Below, in pieces: positions 12,098 to 23,076 of a stretch of DNA of 64,000 nt. The translations under genes were made by a program, and so were the position numbers. Position 1 is the first letter of the stretch; each line of letters starts with the position of its first letter. Under the pieces are notes generated by a model that was not told the origin of the DNA, ran no database searches, and saw only the letters and a program-made list of their open reading frames with translations. The DNA is from Gongronella butleri (lineage: Eukaryota; Mucoromycota; Mucoromycetes; Mucorales; Cunninghamellaceae), in assembly GCA_025201375.1 (NCBI GenBank), contig JAIWZP010000082.1, forward strand, positions 32,767-96,766. The letters are read 5' to 3'.

Positions 12098-12293
12098 GGA
12101 GAAAAGGGGAAACAAAAACAGGGAAAAAGGACGATCCATGCAAGGAGCAAGTCCGCTCCCCCCTCTTTTTTCTCCAATTTCAAGCGCAGCAAGCCACTGC
12201 TTGCCCCGACCATGATTTTAGGCTCACTTTTCGTCTTGTTGACAGTTTTTTGTTTCTCTTTTCTTTCTCTCTTTTCTCTACTCTTTTGATAAA
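12098..12293. promoter_or_regulatory. Divergent promoter between ProRS and TOM7
   Basis: The 196 bp between two start codons facing away from each other must drive both nuclear-encoded mitochondrial genes. A pyrimidine-rich tract (about 12240-12286) precedes TOM7. I recognise no specific factor site. Confidence 0.45.
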
Positions 12294-12613
12294 ATGGTAT
12301 CTGACTCGACCAAGGAAACTCTCATGAAGGTAATAAATGCATCGAAATGGCGCAAAAAAAAACGACGAAAATGGACGTTTCTTCTCGTTTTTTTGCTCAC
12401 GGTCTGCCCTCTTTGAATAGGTGTTTGACATGACCAAGAAGACGGTCCACTTTGCCTTCATTCCCGCCATTATCTACATTGGCATGACCCACAGCAACCC
12501 CAGACCCTCGTGGCTCAAGTAAGAAAACGGCCATTTTTAAGAATTATGCACAAACTTTTGTATTCATGGTCTTTTTTTTTTTTTTGAACAGGCTGATCAG
12601 CCCCTTGGCCTAA
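12294..12613 (+). CDS. TOM7: TOM complex subunit Tom7
   Basis: Three short exons (12294-12329, a middle exon from about 12421, and a last exon ending 12613) encode 51 residues. The single membrane segment and tail (FAFIPAIIYIGMTHSNPRPSW, then LISPLA) match the Tom7 signature of FxPxxIYxG, SxPxP and a LxSPLA terminus. Tom7 is a tail-anchored subunit of the mitochondrial outer-membrane translocase and modulates complex assembly. Its ATG is 197 bp from the divergent mitochondrial ProRS start, so two mitochondrial genes share one intergenic region. Confidence 0.93.
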
Positions 12614-13239
12614 AGAAAAACACACACCCACACTTCAATTTCACCCTTTTCCCCACATTGTGTATACGTCATTTATTAAAATCAGCCCATTGGCTGCCTT
12701 CTGCTTTACTTTATACTATGGAAAACACAGCGACCGGGAGGAAAAACACGGTGCTACTTTGAATAGGGTCTTTATGCGTCATGTGGACATTTGAAAATGG
12801 AGCGACCAAGGGAAGTGCGCACGCACTCCATTTCTCGAAAACAGCACATTTTCACTTATAGAATATTGTCTTCATTCATCAGCGCGTAGAGTTTGTGCAT
12901 GTATGTTGATCGCTTTTTGCTTCGGGTGCTACATTCTTTGCAATACTTGACCAGGTATGCGCAGTAAATGCTTTTGTTGCCTTTTTTTTTTGCCCTGGCA
13001 AATTGGCCCCTGGCACCTGTTACATACACTTTTCGCGGCTCCGAGCAATTTCTTTGCCCCGATTTGCGGCAACAGGCATAAAAAAAGGCGTGGAATGAGC
13101 AGATGGCAAGCAAAAAGGTTTTAAGTCTTGCCAAAATCGCATATGACAAAATTCGAATTTGCCATGCGAGAGACGCGGTATGCAAGGCATCCAAAAACGT
13201 GCCGCATTCCCCTTTTCTCATTGAAAAACGCTAGCACTG
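12614..13239. other. Intergenic region between TOM7 and repeat block A
   Basis: Mostly unique-looking sequence. It contains the TOM7 3' UTR and a doubtful minus-strand frame (12856-13221, listed separately). No TACTGTA motifs appear until about 13265. Confidence 0.4.
12856..13221 (-). CDS. Doubtful cysteine-containing hypothetical protein
   Basis: A 121-residue frame from an ATG at 13221. It has a hydrophobic stretch (residues about 28-50) followed by a basic region with several cysteines (ACCRKSGQRNC, YCAYLVKYCKEC). No family is recognised and no splice sites are needed. The length is notable for this AT-rich flank, but nothing else supports expression. It could be a membrane-anchored small protein or chance. 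Confidence 0.22.
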   Translation of the reverse strand: MRKGECGTFLDALHTASLAWQIRILSYAILARLKTFLLAICSFHAFFYACCRKSGQRNCSEPRKVYVTGARGQFARAKKKGNKSIYCAYLVKYCKECSTRSKKRSTYMHKLYALMNEDNIL

Positions 13240-15990
13240 TGACTCGCGAACTTTGTACGCTTGTACAGTATCATCCTGTATCACCCAATTAAAAAGTCCA
13301 TGCCAGGTTTTTTCGCCAGCAAACAATTACGTACAGTAATATCGTATCATACAGTAACGCCTTTGCGCTACTGTATACTGTACCGTACTGTACAGTACTG
13401 TGATACATACCGTACAGTATCACAAAAACATACAGTAACTTGCTGTATCATAGCGCCGTGCTACAGTAATGCATCCATGAGCTACTGTAGAAGAGATGCG
13501 CAAGGCGCTTGAAATTCATAATACTGTACTACTGTAGGTCTGTTGTAGCAATGGTGGGTATCGAGCATGGCTGTGGAGCATGCCGTTGTCCACCATCCAA
13601 GCAAATTCTCACCAAAATAAACGTACTGTACTGTATCATCGCGCCTGTTCTGTCAAATCTCATATTATTTTTATCATACGTATGATACAGATCATCACGA
13701 ACATCTGTAGTAGAGACCCAGGAAAACGTACAGTACAAAAGTATCATAGTGGGACTCAATCACCGCGAAATTTTGCCAAGTGGGTGATTTACGCCTCTTG
13801 ATTGCTTCTTTCAGAAAAACATTGAAAACCGGAGGTTGATCAGGCCGTTGTCGAGGCAATCGCCAATTTGACGAAATTGTGCAAATTCAATCTGAACGAC
13901 AAAAACAACGATGTGGTGGTCATTGCCCAAGCAGTGTCATTTCATTATTTTTGCGCGTTTACTACTGTATTTCAAAAATCATTAAAAATCAGAGGCCAGT
14001 GAGTCGAGTTATCGACATATTTGAAATTTTGGCAATTTTCAATGATTTTCACAAATCCAATACTGAATTACTGTACAGTACTGTACAGTACTGTAAAAAC
14101 TACGGACCTTGACTGGATTGCTTGTCTCTCTAAACTTTTGCAGCAGGATACCGGTATTTCCGCGCATTTTTTTAACAAGACGTTGAAATCCCCAATTCAA
14201 TTGGGTCGGTGTGCAGATGAACCCAAAATATCGAGCGACATTTGCACAATTTGGCACTGTGGTGTTGGTCAAATTTTTCTTCGATCGCATTGAAAGTTTG
14301 AAAGTTGCATCGGTCGAATCAAGCGGGATCCAGTGTTCTTTCATCATCTTTCTAGAATGTTTGTTTGTCCGATGCATGCCTTTTGTATGCTTGCAAAATC
14401 GGATCAAACATTACAGTATTTGATTTATTTTTGAGCCCCATTTTCTCGACAGCGAAATGGAAGACCCATACAGTAGCGCTTTTTTTATCATAACGTGTCG
14501 TAAGCAGCTGTAGAATCTCTACAACAGTATTGAATGAGACCAGTTTCACAGATGGATGGCTAAAACTCGCAGAGAAAATTCACTTTTCATCAAAACTTTT
14601 GATCGCGATTTGCTCGACAACGGTCTAGTCGACCCCCGATTTTTACTGCAGTTTTGATAACAAACCGGGGGCAAAGCATCTACGTAATGGGATGACTTGC
14701 AGCGCGCCAGCTTGGGTTTGAACATTTTGCATCGGTCATTTCTGAAGCCTGCAGCCCACCAACCAGCGCACAAAAATGTGCAAATTAAAAAATAAAAAAA
14801 TAAAAAAACAAAATTCCATGCAATCCACGCTCCTTAATTTGGAAGTCTCAAACCTTAAATTTTTGCAAAAAAAATTCGCACCAAAGTAGGCACTTTTTTT
14901 CAGTCGATCGCCGTTCATGCGTCACACTTTGGTCATTTCTTTTAAATTGGGGCGACCTGCCATTTTGCCTGGCAATAGTAAATAGTCGGAGTTACCTGTT
15001 TGGGATGCATTGATCACTCGGTATTTGAATTCTCCTGCTTTGGGATTTAAATGTGTGACCCCTGAATTTTTAAAAAGTGGTCGTAGCGCTTTAAGGGTTT
15101 AAGCTTTTTTGTTGCAAATTTTGCGCCGAACTTGATGCAGATATTTCTGAGAGGGTTCGACCAAGCAGTTGGCGAGATGAATGCAAAATGGTGCAAATGT
15201 GAGGTTTTTGGCTTTTCCGAGTTCAAAAAATTGGGTGGGTCCGTCCGGAACACAGGGCTACCGTATACAGGTACAGTAGTTTGCGCCGAGACGGGGAGAC
15301 GCCCATTTCTTCTCTGGTGGGCGAGCAGGCTGTAAAAAAAATTCTGGAGGCACATCAAATCATCAAAGTCCAAAAGCATGCATTGTCAATTTCAAAAGGC
15401 AATTGCTTGCAACCTTTTGAGTTTAGTGTTGCATGCTGCTGCGTGCAAGGCTGCAAGCATTGAAATAACAGAACACGCTTCTCCATTGTGACTAAAAATG
15501 CACGTACAGTTTTAAATGCTTTATTACTGTATTTGCGGTGTAAAGTCCCAAAGCAGATGAATACAGTAAACAGTATCGTGCTTTTTTCATTTTCTTGGGC
15601 GTTTGCTAAATGGTATTCACCAGTTTACTGTATGATACAGTACAGTAATACGTACTGTAGCGTTCGATGCCTTGGCCCTTCAAATCTGGTGCACAATGAT
15701 GCAGCTTGCAGCATGCGTGCTGGGTACCGTACGTAAGCGAGACAGAAGTACGTATCATTTTTTTATCATACTGTAATGAAAAAGGCTACATACTGTTCGC
15801 CAGACGAACAGATTCATCCAGCCATGCTGGCTGGGCTTTTATTAGCCAAGATGATCATTGGCAAGCAATCCGCAGCCACTCAATTTACTGTACAAGGGCA
15901 GGCGCCTGATCACGTGTGGTCACGCGTGCAAGTGCACAATTACACGATGAACGCGTCCCCGACGCGTTTTTTTTTCTACGAAGGATCTCC
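13240..15990. repeat. Repeat block A: degenerate dispersed repeat with TACTGTA motifs
   Basis: Non-coding block. Dense TACAGTA/TACTGTA palindromes occur at 13265-13445, 13620-13740, 14070-14096, 15505-15775 and 15886. A recurring box of the form GGTTGAYCAGGCCGTTNTCGA (or weaker) sits near 13823, 13984 and 14185, spaced about 160-200 bp. From about 14285 to 15465 the sequence matches parts of blocks B and C in the same order (landmarks TTCCATGCAATCCAC, GATCGCCGTTCATGCGTCA, TTTGGGATGCATTGATCA, AGTGGTCGTAGCGCTTT). No transposase or reverse transcriptase frame is present, so this is either a non-autonomous element remnant or a decayed satellite. Confidence 0.8.
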
Positions 15991-16176
15991 CTCTGTTTTT
16001 CTTCCATGCCAATGGATAGTGTGAAAAGTTCATGCAAAACCTGCTTATTTTTGGGCATTTTTATTTTCATTTTGCGATGAAAAAGACGAGATGGAGGGTG
16101 ATTTTGCTGCTATGACGCGATTTTTTCGTTGATGGGGGAGGTGGGCGAGGCGATGGACACTTTTGTTCAAGCTCCT

Positions 16177-16842
16177 TTAAAATCGACCTCGACCGCGCCC
16201 ACGACCACGGCCACCGCGCATACCACGACCACGACCACGACCGGAAGGACCGTCTAGAAGAACAAAAAAAAAAAGAGAAAAAGATGAGTGGCGAGGTCTT
16301 TTTTTTGACTTTTTCTCCACGCTTTGCGATGCGAATGCCTGCGCTGCGACTCACCGTCCTTCTTCTTGGGCTTGTTCTTTGACTTGGGTGTATCATCAAT
16401 GAGCAACGTGTCAAGAGGCAGACTGTCTGGTAAAATGACGCATCGGATGTTGTTGCCACGAATGCTCAAGGTATCCAGGCTGATGGGATCGCGGCTCTTG
16501 ACCGTCATCTTGACAGCCTTCAAATGTGTGTTCATGCTCATGTCCACGCCTACAAATAAAATAAAAAAAACGAGCGAATTGAGTCACGCAATGCTGCGTG
16601 CAAAAGGCGCAACAAACTTACCCGTGACGGTGCCATTGACGACGGTGCCATTTTTGAGTTCGACGGACACGGACTCATTGTTGAGCTTCATCAAGAATCT
16701 ACACATGTCGAGCAAAGAAAACGAGAAAAAAAAAAAAAACGAAGCGTCAGTCGTCCATCAACGCGTGCATGGGCGTGTTTGCGAGCGCTATGCGCTGATC
16801 GGTGGACAGATCAGGGTTTGTGTCATACCTAACCAACTTCAT
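16177..16842 (-). CDS. SMD1: Small nuclear ribonucleoprotein Sm D1
   Basis: Four exons, the first only 14 nt (ending 16842), encode 119 residues, the standard SmD1 length. [20 protein letters not shown] begins the Sm1 motif, [15 protein letters not shown] follows, and the Sm2 motif is [13 protein letters not shown]. The tail is a run of GR dipeptides, the symmetric dimethyl-arginine target in SmD1. The protein forms part of the heptameric Sm ring on spliceosomal snRNAs. The gene is divergent from BUD6, with 267 bp between start codons. The very short first exon ending inside an arginine codon fixes the start. Confidence 0.96.
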
Positions 16843-17109
16843 GCTGATGTATATGAAAATATGATATAAGGAAGGGGAGACGAAGTGGTGGACAAGAAGC
16901 GAAAAGAAGAAAAAAAAAAGAGGAGCAAAAGCGGGCTGTTGTTGTTTTTTGCAAGAAAGCGAAGTGAAGCGGACGTTCAAATAAAAGCCAATCAGCACGC
17001 GGACATTTTGGGTATATATCGAGGGCGTGAAAATCGAGGTTGTTCTTTTTTTTTCTTTTCACTTTTTGTTGCACCCCTTTATTCCTTTTTGTCTCTTGCC
17101 TCCTCTTAT
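16843..17109. promoter_or_regulatory. Divergent promoter between SMD1 and BUD6
   Basis: 267 bp between two divergent start codons. A TATATAT string lies at about 17011-17018, roughly 95 bp before the BUD6 ATG, and a CTT-rich pyrimidine tract (17040-17105) follows, resembling a core promoter and leader. No TATA is seen for the minus-strand gene. Confidence 0.45.
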
Positions 17110-19122
17110 ATGGATCCTAACGGCAGCTATTCAACGCCTATGCCTCATAGGCGATCGGATGCGCATCGGTCCTTGTCACAAAGGAACATGGTAAGGATGC
17201 ATGAGGGCAAAAACGAGCATGGACAAGCAAGTGACTCATCTTTTGTCCTCTTCTTTACTCTTTTTTTTTTTTTTTTTTTTCTTGCAGTCTCAGGAGATTG
17301 AGCAGGTGGTGACGGACTTGTTGCGGACGACACGCACGCTGCTGGAGGCACTCAACATGTGGTCTCAGCTGCGCACGTCGACGAGCGATATTTTTGACAT
17401 CCATCGCACCTTGGAAGCGCAATTCTATCGTGTGACGCATGCCTTTGACGAGGCCGGCATTGACACGAGGTAAAAGAAAAAAAAGGGAGCATAAGATCCC
17501 TGAATCGTTTTAAACTGGATGAGTTTCTTTTTCTCTCTCTTTAGTGACTTGGCTTGGATACCTAATCAACTTGGGCAATCGGTGACGGATTGCATGAATC
17601 AAGAGGCGTCACCGGCGACGCTTGACCAGCACCTGCCTCGGATCCGTGACGTGATTGTGCATCTTTTGCATGGTCTCAAAGCGAAGCAACAAAAGCACCG
17701 GGAGCAAGACGCACACCAGCAGCAGCAACAATTGCTACAACAACAACAGCAGCAGCAGCATTGGCACCGATCGTCGATGAGTAGTGCGAGTGGCGATAGC
17801 AGCCGTGCGTCGCCGACGCGGTCCTATGATCCGCGCATGTCGACGTCGTCCGCAGCCGGTGGGGGTGGCTACGGTGGAGGTGGCAGCGGTGGCAGCAGCA
17901 GCGCCACGCCTCCTGCGCCCCGGTCCAATTACGACCCGTACACCTCTGGCATGCCCAAGCCCACCGTGGGTCCCGATGGCACCAAATATTACAACAACCC
18001 CCCTCCGGCACGTGCACAGACGTATTCACCTCCGCCGCCACCCACGCCCACAAAGGACGCATTACGACCCTCCATGTCCATGCCACGTCGCCCGGCCTAT
18101 ACGCAATCGCCCCCCATGGCCCCCGCAGCCCCAAATCCTGCCAATTCGCCAAATCGCTCGGATTTCGACGAATCCGACCCAAACACCGCCAGCGCCCTCG
18201 CCGCACTCAAACGCCAGGAAAACCTCGCGCGCCGCTCGTCCGTGCGCCGTGCTTCCATGTACCGTGGCAACACAAGCGCCGATTACGCGTCCAAGCGCTT
18301 CATGCACGATGCCCCGCCTCTTCCTACAAGTACAAGCACCCCAATGGCAAGACTTGACGAGGAGCCTGCACGTCGTACGTCCGCCCAAGCAAACGCGGTC
18401 CCATTTTCGGCGCAGCAGCAGCAGCAGCAACAAACCCCACCTGCGCAGCAACAGCAACAGCAGCTTCAAAAACAGTCGCAGCCGCAGCCGCATCAACGGC
18501 CACCAGCACAGTTGCATGAAGCATCACCAGCAGAAAGGGCCTCCAATGCGCCATCCACGGCGCCATCCAAGGAAAACGGCCTCACCTTGTTCCTTAAAAT
18601 CGATGACCAGGTCAAAAAGGTCGTGTACACGGGCGACATCACGCTGCCGGCCCTCAGCATGCTCTTCATCGAGCGGTTCGGTTATAGCGCCGGCCAACAC
18701 GACTTTCCAAGCATTTATATCTCTGATCCTTCTGGTCAAGGCATTGCGTATGAATTGCAAGATCTCACCGACGTTGTCGACAGGTCCATCCTCTCGCTCA
18801 ATACCAAAAAAGGTAGAAAAAGAAAAAAGAAACAGCCATCAATTTTGTTTCTTGTTTTTTTGCTCATTTTTTCATTTTTTTTTTTTTTTTGTGACGGACA
18901 CAGAGGTGGAAGAGAGCAAGCCTGCGTGGGTGGATACGTTGGTCGTGCACCTGGATACCATGAAAAAGGAGCACGACGCGTCGCGAGCATGGATGGGCGA
19001 GCAATTGGGGCTTTTGAAGGAAGAACTTGCTTCCAAGACGAGTGCGGCCGATCTCAAGGCGACCCAGGAATTGCTTCAACAGGCAATTTCGACGAATGCA
19101 GCAATAGCATCAGCGCCAGCAG

Positions 19123-19160
<38 letters not shown>

Positions 19161-20240
19161 CCAGAAACAGTAGAATCTTCAGGGCCTAAGGGTGTTCCGC
19201 CCCCACCTCCCCCGCCCCCTCCTCCCATGGTCGACACGACGCAGCTGAAATCGCTTCAACAGCAAGTGGAGAAATTGCAGCGCGATATCATGGTGCTGCG
19301 GCAAACGCAGACGGAGCTTGAGCAGGACAAGAAGCGCGTGCAGCAGCAATTGGACGACAAGAGCAAGGCATATACGGAGCTGGAGCAACAGAGCAAGCAG
19401 GCGGTTCTCAAGCCATCGTCGCCATCGCAGGCACGTCAATTCATCGAGGACGGCAAGACAAAATTGCTGACATCGTCGGACAAGATCACCACGCGTCTTG
19501 AAGATTTGCAAGACATGATTGACCACATCAAGCTGGATGTCACGCAACGCAAATGTCGCCCATCACAGGCACAGATGCAGCACTGCGACGACGAGCGCAA
19601 ATCGCTTGGCGAGGAAATTGACGCGTTTGGCAAGTACATTGCGCAGGTCAAGCCGGTGTGGAAAAAGACGTGGGAGCAGGAATTGCAGAACATTGTCAAG
19701 GAGCAGCAGGCACTCAAGGAGCAGGAGGGCCTTTTGCTCGATATGAACGACGATCTGGAGGCATTGCAAGAAGTCTATGAACAACTCGAGAAGATCTGCG
19801 CCTATCAAGCCAAGGCAAAGCCTCAATTGCGCGAATTCCAGGTCAAACCCGCCGAAGAGGGTCACGAAGGCATGTCCAGCGTCCTCAGGCAAATCGCTAC
19901 CATCGACGTCGACAATGATCGCCGCCTAAAGGCCCTCGAAATGGCCGACAAGATGCGCCAGCGCGAAATTGCCAATCGAATCGACGATTTTGAACGCGAA
20001 TTGACCTCCTTTGTCGACCACAAGAAATTGAAAAAGACGGGCGGCGCCGCAGAAATCGATCGCTTGCGACAGGAAAAGGACAAGGAGATGCTGCAACAGA
20101 TTTACGCCAAAAAGGATGGCTCCGCCGCCCCGCCCACCACGACAGACAATGACGCATCGCCTGCCTCGCCCACGCCCACCACCCCAGCGCAGCAAGACGC
20201 CATTGAAGCAGCTGACGACGCGCCCCAGGCCGACGACTAG
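17110..20240 (+). CDS. BUD6: Bud6/Aip3 actin- and formin-interacting polarity protein
   Basis: Four exons (17110-17190, 17288-17469, 17545-18812, 18904-20240) encode 955 residues. Residues 28 to about 115 (SQEIEQVVTDLLRTTRTLLEA, AGIDTSDL) match the AIP3/Bud6 N-terminal region. Residues 150-490 are disordered, with poly-Q, poly-G and proline-rich stretches. About 490-560 is a folded segment (LTLFLKIDDQVKKVVYTGDI...). The C-terminal 400 residues are coiled coil, the Bud6 core and flank that bind formins and G-actin monomers. A run of 11 prolines precedes the coiled coil, resembling a profilin/SH3 ligand. Bud6 works with formins at sites of polarised growth. A different frame is open through most of exon 3 and is an overlap shadow. 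Confidence 0.9.
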
Positions 20241-20763
20241 TATAATTTAGGGCCATGATGTATTACTATTTTTAAAATATTGTTTTGTTGTCTACATGTT
20301 TTTTTCTTTTTTTCTTCTTGTTCTTTTCATGCGTCAAGTCACGCTACTTGCAACGTCTCGTTGCCGCTTGCATGTGTCACGTTTTATATCCAATACGGTG
20401 GTTTCTATCTTTTTACCTTTTGTTTTGACCTGTGCGTGTTGTTTCTGGAAGTTGACGCCCATCCTGGGAAAAAAAAAATGTCACTCTCTCTTTGAGGCGC
20501 GACTCTTTTGTTCATTGGCTTTTGGGCTACATGTGCCTGATGCAAGAATGGCATAATCTGCTTGGTGCATGAAAGGATCATCCGTCGTCATGTTGACGAC
20601 ACCGTGCATTCCAGCGCTTTGCCGTGGCGCGTTTAGCTTTAACAAACAAAAAAAAAAAAAAAAAAAGGAGGTGCTTGGATTAAAATATAAAAAGTGAGCA
20701 TGCTACTTGCATTTCAATGGCCCAAAATTAACCCATTCTTCTCTTTTTGCTTCTCCAAACATC
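20241..20763. other. BUD6 3' region and peptide-gene promoter
   Basis: It holds the BUD6 3' UTR, a poly-A run (20647-20666) and, at 20686-20693, a TATAAAAA box exactly 78 bp before the first cysteine-rich peptide ATG. A frame opening at 20707 (MHFNGPKL...) runs into the peptide gene but lacks a signal sequence at its own N-terminus, so I place the start at 20764. Confidence 0.5.
20686..20693 (+). promoter_or_regulatory. TATA box of first cysteine-rich peptide gene
   Basis: TATAAAAA, 78 bp upstream of the ATG at 20764. The paralogue downstream has the same motif at the same distance (21458 to 21536), which argues for real promoter elements kept through duplication. Confidence 0.6.
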
Positions 20764-21144
20764 ATGCAATTGACAAAGACAAATCTGCGCAGCTTCTTTT
20801 TCCTTGCTTTGCTGCTGACCATGACTCTCACGGTGGTGCTCACATCGGCAGCCCCTGTCGGCGACGACAAAGCCGTTGGCCAGGCCACCACCGGCGGAAA
20901 TACCTCGAATCTCGGCGCAGACGTGAACATTGACAGCCAGAGCGAGGATGACGCTGGGCAAGTCTTTGATGACGACCTTGACGATGATCTGGGGGACATA
21001 GACAACAAGGACTATGGATCTGATGATGGCCAAAGCGCGGAGGATCCGAACAAAGGCGCGTCCGATCCCGCCGCCAGATGCCGTCCCCAATGTAAGCGTT
21101 GCCCTGATCCCGAGACGCCTTGGGTGTGTACCTGCGTGTGCTAA
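20764..21144 (+). CDS. Secreted cysteine-rich peptide precursor, copy 1
   Basis: A single exon of 126 residues. The N-terminus (MQLTKTNLRS then a leucine-rich core ending LTSAAP) is a clear signal peptide with likely cleavage after SAA. Residues about 31-103 are strongly acidic (EDD, DDDLDDDLGD), like a propeptide. The last 21 residues carry six cysteines spaced C-x3-C-x2-C-x8-C-x-C-x-C around the invariant core RCPDPETPW and end in cysteine. No dibasic Kex2 site precedes the cysteine motif. Copy 2 lies 391 bp downstream on the same strand and shares the signal peptide, the acidic middle and the same cysteine spacing. I recognise no family. A mature disulfide-rich or metal-binding peptide is inferred; its function is unknown. 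Confidence 0.82.
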   Translation: MQLTKTNLRSFFFLALLLTMTLTVVLTSAAPVGDDKAVGQATTGGNTSNLGADVNIDSQSEDDAGQVFDDDLDDDLGDIDNKDYGSDDGQSAEDPNKGASDPAARCRPQCKRCPDPETPWVCTCVC

Positions 21145-21535
21145 ATCACCATCCAATTGTACTGAAAATGCCCTGGAAATGCCATTCTCCCCTTATTTTA
21201 TATGAATACATTAAAAGCCGATCTTCACGGTTTGTTGAATCCTTTCTTTTTTTTTTTTTTTGCTTTTTGTTTTTGTGTTTTTTTTTTTACTTTTCGTCTA
21301 TTTCAATGTATGCGCGCATCCGTTTTCTTTTTGTGACGGTGGCATCAGACGACACATGATCAATGCTTCTTGTGCATTACCAGGAAATCGCATGGTTTGC
21401 TCAGTACATGGATCGACGCAACGCAGATTCGTCTTGTGGCCAAAAAAAAAAAAAAGTTATAAAAAAGCAAGCTGGTTGTTCCATTGGCTTTTTTTTTTTA
21501 AACAATTTTATCTGACCCTCGCCTCAAACAAAAAA
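21145..21535. other. Spacer between the two peptide genes
   Basis: 391 bp holding the copy 1 3' UTR, poly-T runs (21246-21290), a poly-A run (21442-21455) and the TATA box of copy 2 at 21458-21466. No further reading frame is supported. Confidence 0.5.
21458..21466 (+). promoter_or_regulatory. TATA box of second cysteine-rich peptide gene
   Basis: TATAAAAAA lying 78 bp before the ATG at 21536, the same distance as in copy 1. Flanking bases outside the box differ between copies. Confidence 0.6.
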
Positions 21536-21814
21536 ATGCAATTGATCAAGATGAACGTGCGCATGCTTCTGCTTTTTGCCCTGGCTCTCATGATGGCTCT
21601 CTTTGTCATGACATCGGCGGCACCCATCGAGCAAGAAAAAGAAGTGAGCCCCGACTCGGACAATGGGGATGGTACGAGAGTCACCGGCCATGACAATCCG
21701 GCCAGCGACAGTGAGGAAAACAATGACCCGCAAAAAGCGTCTGATGATTGCGCTCCCCAGTGCTTGCGCTGCCCTGATCCAGAGACTCCCTGGTGGTGCT
21801 TCTGTGTGTGTTGA
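21536..21814 (+). CDS. Secreted cysteine-rich peptide precursor, copy 2
   Basis: A single exon of 92 residues, paralogous to the gene at 20764. The signal peptide (MQLIKMNVRM, then LLLFALALMM and a TSAAP end) aligns with copy 1. The acidic middle is about 35 residues shorter (PDSDNGDG, SDSEENNDPQ). The C-terminal motif has the same six-cysteine spacing and the same RCPDPETPW core, with W and F replacing V and T between cysteines. Selection clearly favours the C-terminal motif over the middle. The shared layout (signal, acidic linker, cysteine tail) suggests a processed secreted peptide. An AATAAAAAAA signal follows at about 21851. Confidence 0.82.
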   Translation: MQLIKMNVRMLLLFALALMMALFVMTSAAPIEQEKEVSPDSDNGDGTRVTGHDNPASDSEENNDPQKASDDCAPQCLRCPDPETPWWCFCVC

Positions 21815-23076
21815 AATGGCCTCCATCTAGGCACAATGCAAAAATAATAACAATAAAAAAATGCTTCAATAACGTACATTGCAATATCATGCCAACATTG
21901 GATGACATGTTCAGTGAGCAACCAAAATTGTCTAAGAATGCCCGCAACTTTGTCAATACACGCCCAGAAGAGAATAGAAAATTGCATGCAAAAAAAAAAG
22001 TCTCTTGGAAGGAAATCGTTCTTTTTCTAATAAAACAAGCACATGATCTCAACTACTTCAGCTGGTGGGGAAGTTAAACGCGCAGCGCACGCCCTGGGTC
22101 GCCGTCAATCACTTGCTGTGCAGAAAAACTGGATCACTTGCTTACAACTTGTCGAGAAAAATACGAAAGAGTCTTCTCAATTGTTTTTGCTTGTTTATCG
22201 ATGAAACAGCATCCTCTCTAACAAAGGCAAAGCCAAGATTTCTCGTCAATAATGAGCGAGCTAATGAGGCATAGCAAACCGCTCAGTGGCTCACAGTGTC
22301 AATTTTCGAAAACCATGGATTTTCCAAGGGAATAACATTCGGCGCCTTTCTAATGGTGAAATTCAGAGCCCATGTTGGCCACGTCCTTCTATTATATAGT
22401 AAATATGCGTCATCCACCGACAAAAACACATTAAAAACAGCTGATGTTCGTAAAAAAAATATACAATTTTCGTTGATTTGAGCCCATTTTTGACACCATC
22501 CAAATGACCAGGCACGTTTTGATTGACGTACAGGGTTGGCGGCGCGTCGCTCGGGTTACACAGGCCGCTCGGCATAAGTCCGCTTGCGTGCAACACGTCA
22601 TGCACCCCCGCCCCGCCAAAAAAAAAAGAAATAAAATCGCATGGACGTGTACGTGGGCCAACCGCAATGGAACGCGTCTTTGCTACGAACACACAGTAAA
22701 AAGATGGTCCTATTTCTTTTCTTTCTTTTTTCTTTTTGGTCCAATGGACGCTGAAGATGCTGAAATGCATGCGCGGCATTGTATGACGGGTTTTGAAAAA
22801 AAGGAAAGCGATGAAAAAAGACAAAGCTCCCCCGTATTTTTTTTATTTTTTTTATTTTTTTTATTTTCCTTTCTTTCCCCTTTTTCTTTTATCCCTTTAG
22901 CTCTTTTGTCACTTTTTTGCCTTCCCCTTGTGCTTTCACTTGTTTTCTCTCTCTCTCTTTTTTTTTTACACTTTCCTCTGCGTTTGCTGTTTAACACTGT
23001 CACGCCCCCTTTTTTCATTGTTTGTCTGCGTGCTCCCCTGTCTTTACACTTCAGCTTCTCTTGAGTGGGATGAACC
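21815..23076. other. Intergenic region upstream of PIK1
   Basis: 1.26 kb. The first 60 bases hold the copy 2 3' UTR with a poly(A) signal. The rest has no supported gene. From 22700 to 23055 one strand is almost wholly pyrimidine (tracts such as 22838-22875 and 22925-22985), forming the long CT-rich leader of PIK1. No repeat-block motifs are seen. Confidence 0.4.

Noticed and set aside
17784..18800. Second long plus-strand frame over BUD6 exon 3
   Set aside because: Out-of-frame shadow; it only becomes the true frame after the intron at 18813-18903.
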